Positions 63,229 to 64,000 of a stretch of DNA of 64,000 nt are shown one piece after another (positions within the stretch are counted from its first letter, which is position 1; every line of letters starts with the position of its first letter). The translations under genes and the position numbers were made by a program. Source of the DNA: Ignelater luminosus (taxonomy: Eukaryota; Arthropoda; Insecta; Coleoptera; Elateridae); the NCBI GenBank assembly GCA_011009095.1, contig VTPC01090545.1, positions 168,844 through 232,843 on the forward strand, read 5' to 3'. The notes below the pieces were generated by a model that was not told the origin of the DNA, did not search any database, and was given only the letters and a program-made list of their open reading frames with translations.

Positions 63229-64000
63229 ATGGAACAAAGATTTAAAAAAGTACGTAAACAATTAGATGATCTAGGGTATATGCAAGTATTAATACCAGAA
63301 GCACTACCTCTCATTGAAAAACTGACCGCAGATTTAATTCAAACAACTGAAAGCCTTCAGAAATATAAAAAGATTGCTAAAGATACCATAGAGGTACATT
63401 TTAAAAATTTATTTTAGTTTGCTGCTGTCTTTATCTGTCTTAAAAGATATAATTAAATGTCATTGTTTGTAGGAACGTGACAGTTTGCAGCTAGGTGCAG
63501 AGCCATATAAATGTGATAATGCGAAGCTAGTTAAAGAATGTAACGATCTACATTTAGCATTTTTACAGTTTCGTGAACAAAACGAAAAAGTCCAAAAAGG
63601 TAGCTTTTAAGATTCTCTAATTGTAATATTTATTCACTTATTTAATTTTAGATTTGAAAAGGCATTTGTCTACTTTAGAAGAAGAAAAACTTGATTGTGA
63701 AGCAGAGTGTGAAAAATTAAGAAGACGCATTCGTGATTTAGAACAAGAATCAGCCAATAAAACAGATCGCATACTTACATTACAAAATAAAGCTCTTGGT
63801 AAAACAATCAATTTTTTTATATAAACTATTATTATTATTATATAAAATATTCTTATTAGGAAATAAAGTTAGACCCAAAAGTAGCTTGCTAACAGCTTCA
63901 AAAAGTAGAAGTAGCACAGCAGCTTCTAAAAGCAACGTTGATGATACAGGTGCTTCAATGGCATTAGCTGATCAGAAAATTATTTGTCTTACAAAGGAGA
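63229..64000 (+). CDS. Cep135: CEP135-like centrosomal coiled-coil protein, 5' part (runs off window)
   Basis: Four coding exons are seen: 63229-63393, 63473-63599, 63652-63798 and 63860 to the window end, with GT-AG introns and consistent phases. About 190 residues are visible and the frame is still open. The N-terminus MEQRFKKVRKQLDDLGYMQV then IPEALPLIEKLTADLIQTTE matches the conserved CEP135/TSGA10 start (RK.LD.LGY.Q.L..E.LPL.EKL..DL..TTESL). This is followed by EPYKCDNAKLVKECNDLHLA, as in CEP135 (EPYKLENARL..ENNEL). A long coiled coil with heptad pattern follows (STLEEEKLDCEAECEKL, RRRIRDLEQES). A Ser/Lys-rich linker starts in the fourth exon. CEP135 (Bld10 in Drosophila) is a centriole cartwheel-to-microtubule linker needed for centriole assembly. 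The human protein has about 1140 residues, so most of the gene should lie downstream. Confidence 0.9.

Overview
The window is 64 kb of AT-rich nuclear DNA from an insect. Coding genes have short introns, a Pax6-type homeobox gene is present, one secreted proline-rich protein resembles cuticle or extracellular proteins, and there are many Tc1/mariner, hAT-like, LINE and gypsy relics. A holometabolous insect, perhaps a beetle, would fit, but the sequence alone does not settle the order. There is one 400-base assembly gap (2722-3121).

Five cellular genes are visible. (1) A small secreted proline/glutamine-rich protein on the minus strand (13632-14342, three coding exons, TATA box). (2) The 3' half of a Pax6 (eyeless/twin of eyeless) gene on the plus strand (30343-36253): four coding exons with the complete homeodomain and the conserved Pax6 C-terminus. 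Its last intron has a GC-AG splice pair. Paired-box exons were not found upstream. (3) A ZC3H11A-like CCCH zinc-finger protein on the minus strand (52635-56056, six exons, 469 aa), linked in the family to mRNA export. (4) Cytosolic malate dehydrogenase Mdh1 on the plus strand (57022-58156), divergent from gene 3, with the ATG alone on its first coding exon. (5) The 5' end of a CEP135-like centriole protein gene on the plus strand, running off the window at 64000.

The rest is intergenic and intronic DNA rich in mobile elements. From left to right: an inverted-repeat element broken by the assembly gap (2688-3528); a 250-bp hAT-type MITE with target-site duplication (7421-7670); a larger hAT-like element (11013-12501); a decayed gypsy pol/gag relic (15420-16430); a hairpin MITE (18563-18711); a LINE fragment split by a decayed DD34D mariner that still has both terminal repeats and TA duplications (25590-27330); LINE and Tc1 relics inside the large Pax6 intron; a hAT MITE (39003-39311) and a second short MITE; a 1.1-kb near-palindrome (43926-45036); a foldback repeat (45351-45493); a 1.3-kb element coding for a DUF4817-like helix-turn-helix protein (46662-47972); a GC-rich, LTR-like stretch with 140-bp tandem repeats (48960-49800); an apparently intact DD41D mariner (50457-51761) nested inside an older MITE; and relics between Mdh1 and the CEP135-like gene.

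Most observations of interest lie in this element landscape: the intact DD41D transposon and its nesting, the long palindrome, several families ending in a shared TATACAGGGTGT-like sequence, and the non-canonical Pax6 intron. The cellular genes are unrelated in function and are not an operon-like set; the only tight pairing is the head-to-head ZC3H11A/Mdh1 arrangement. No candidate for a new defence or biosynthetic system was seen.
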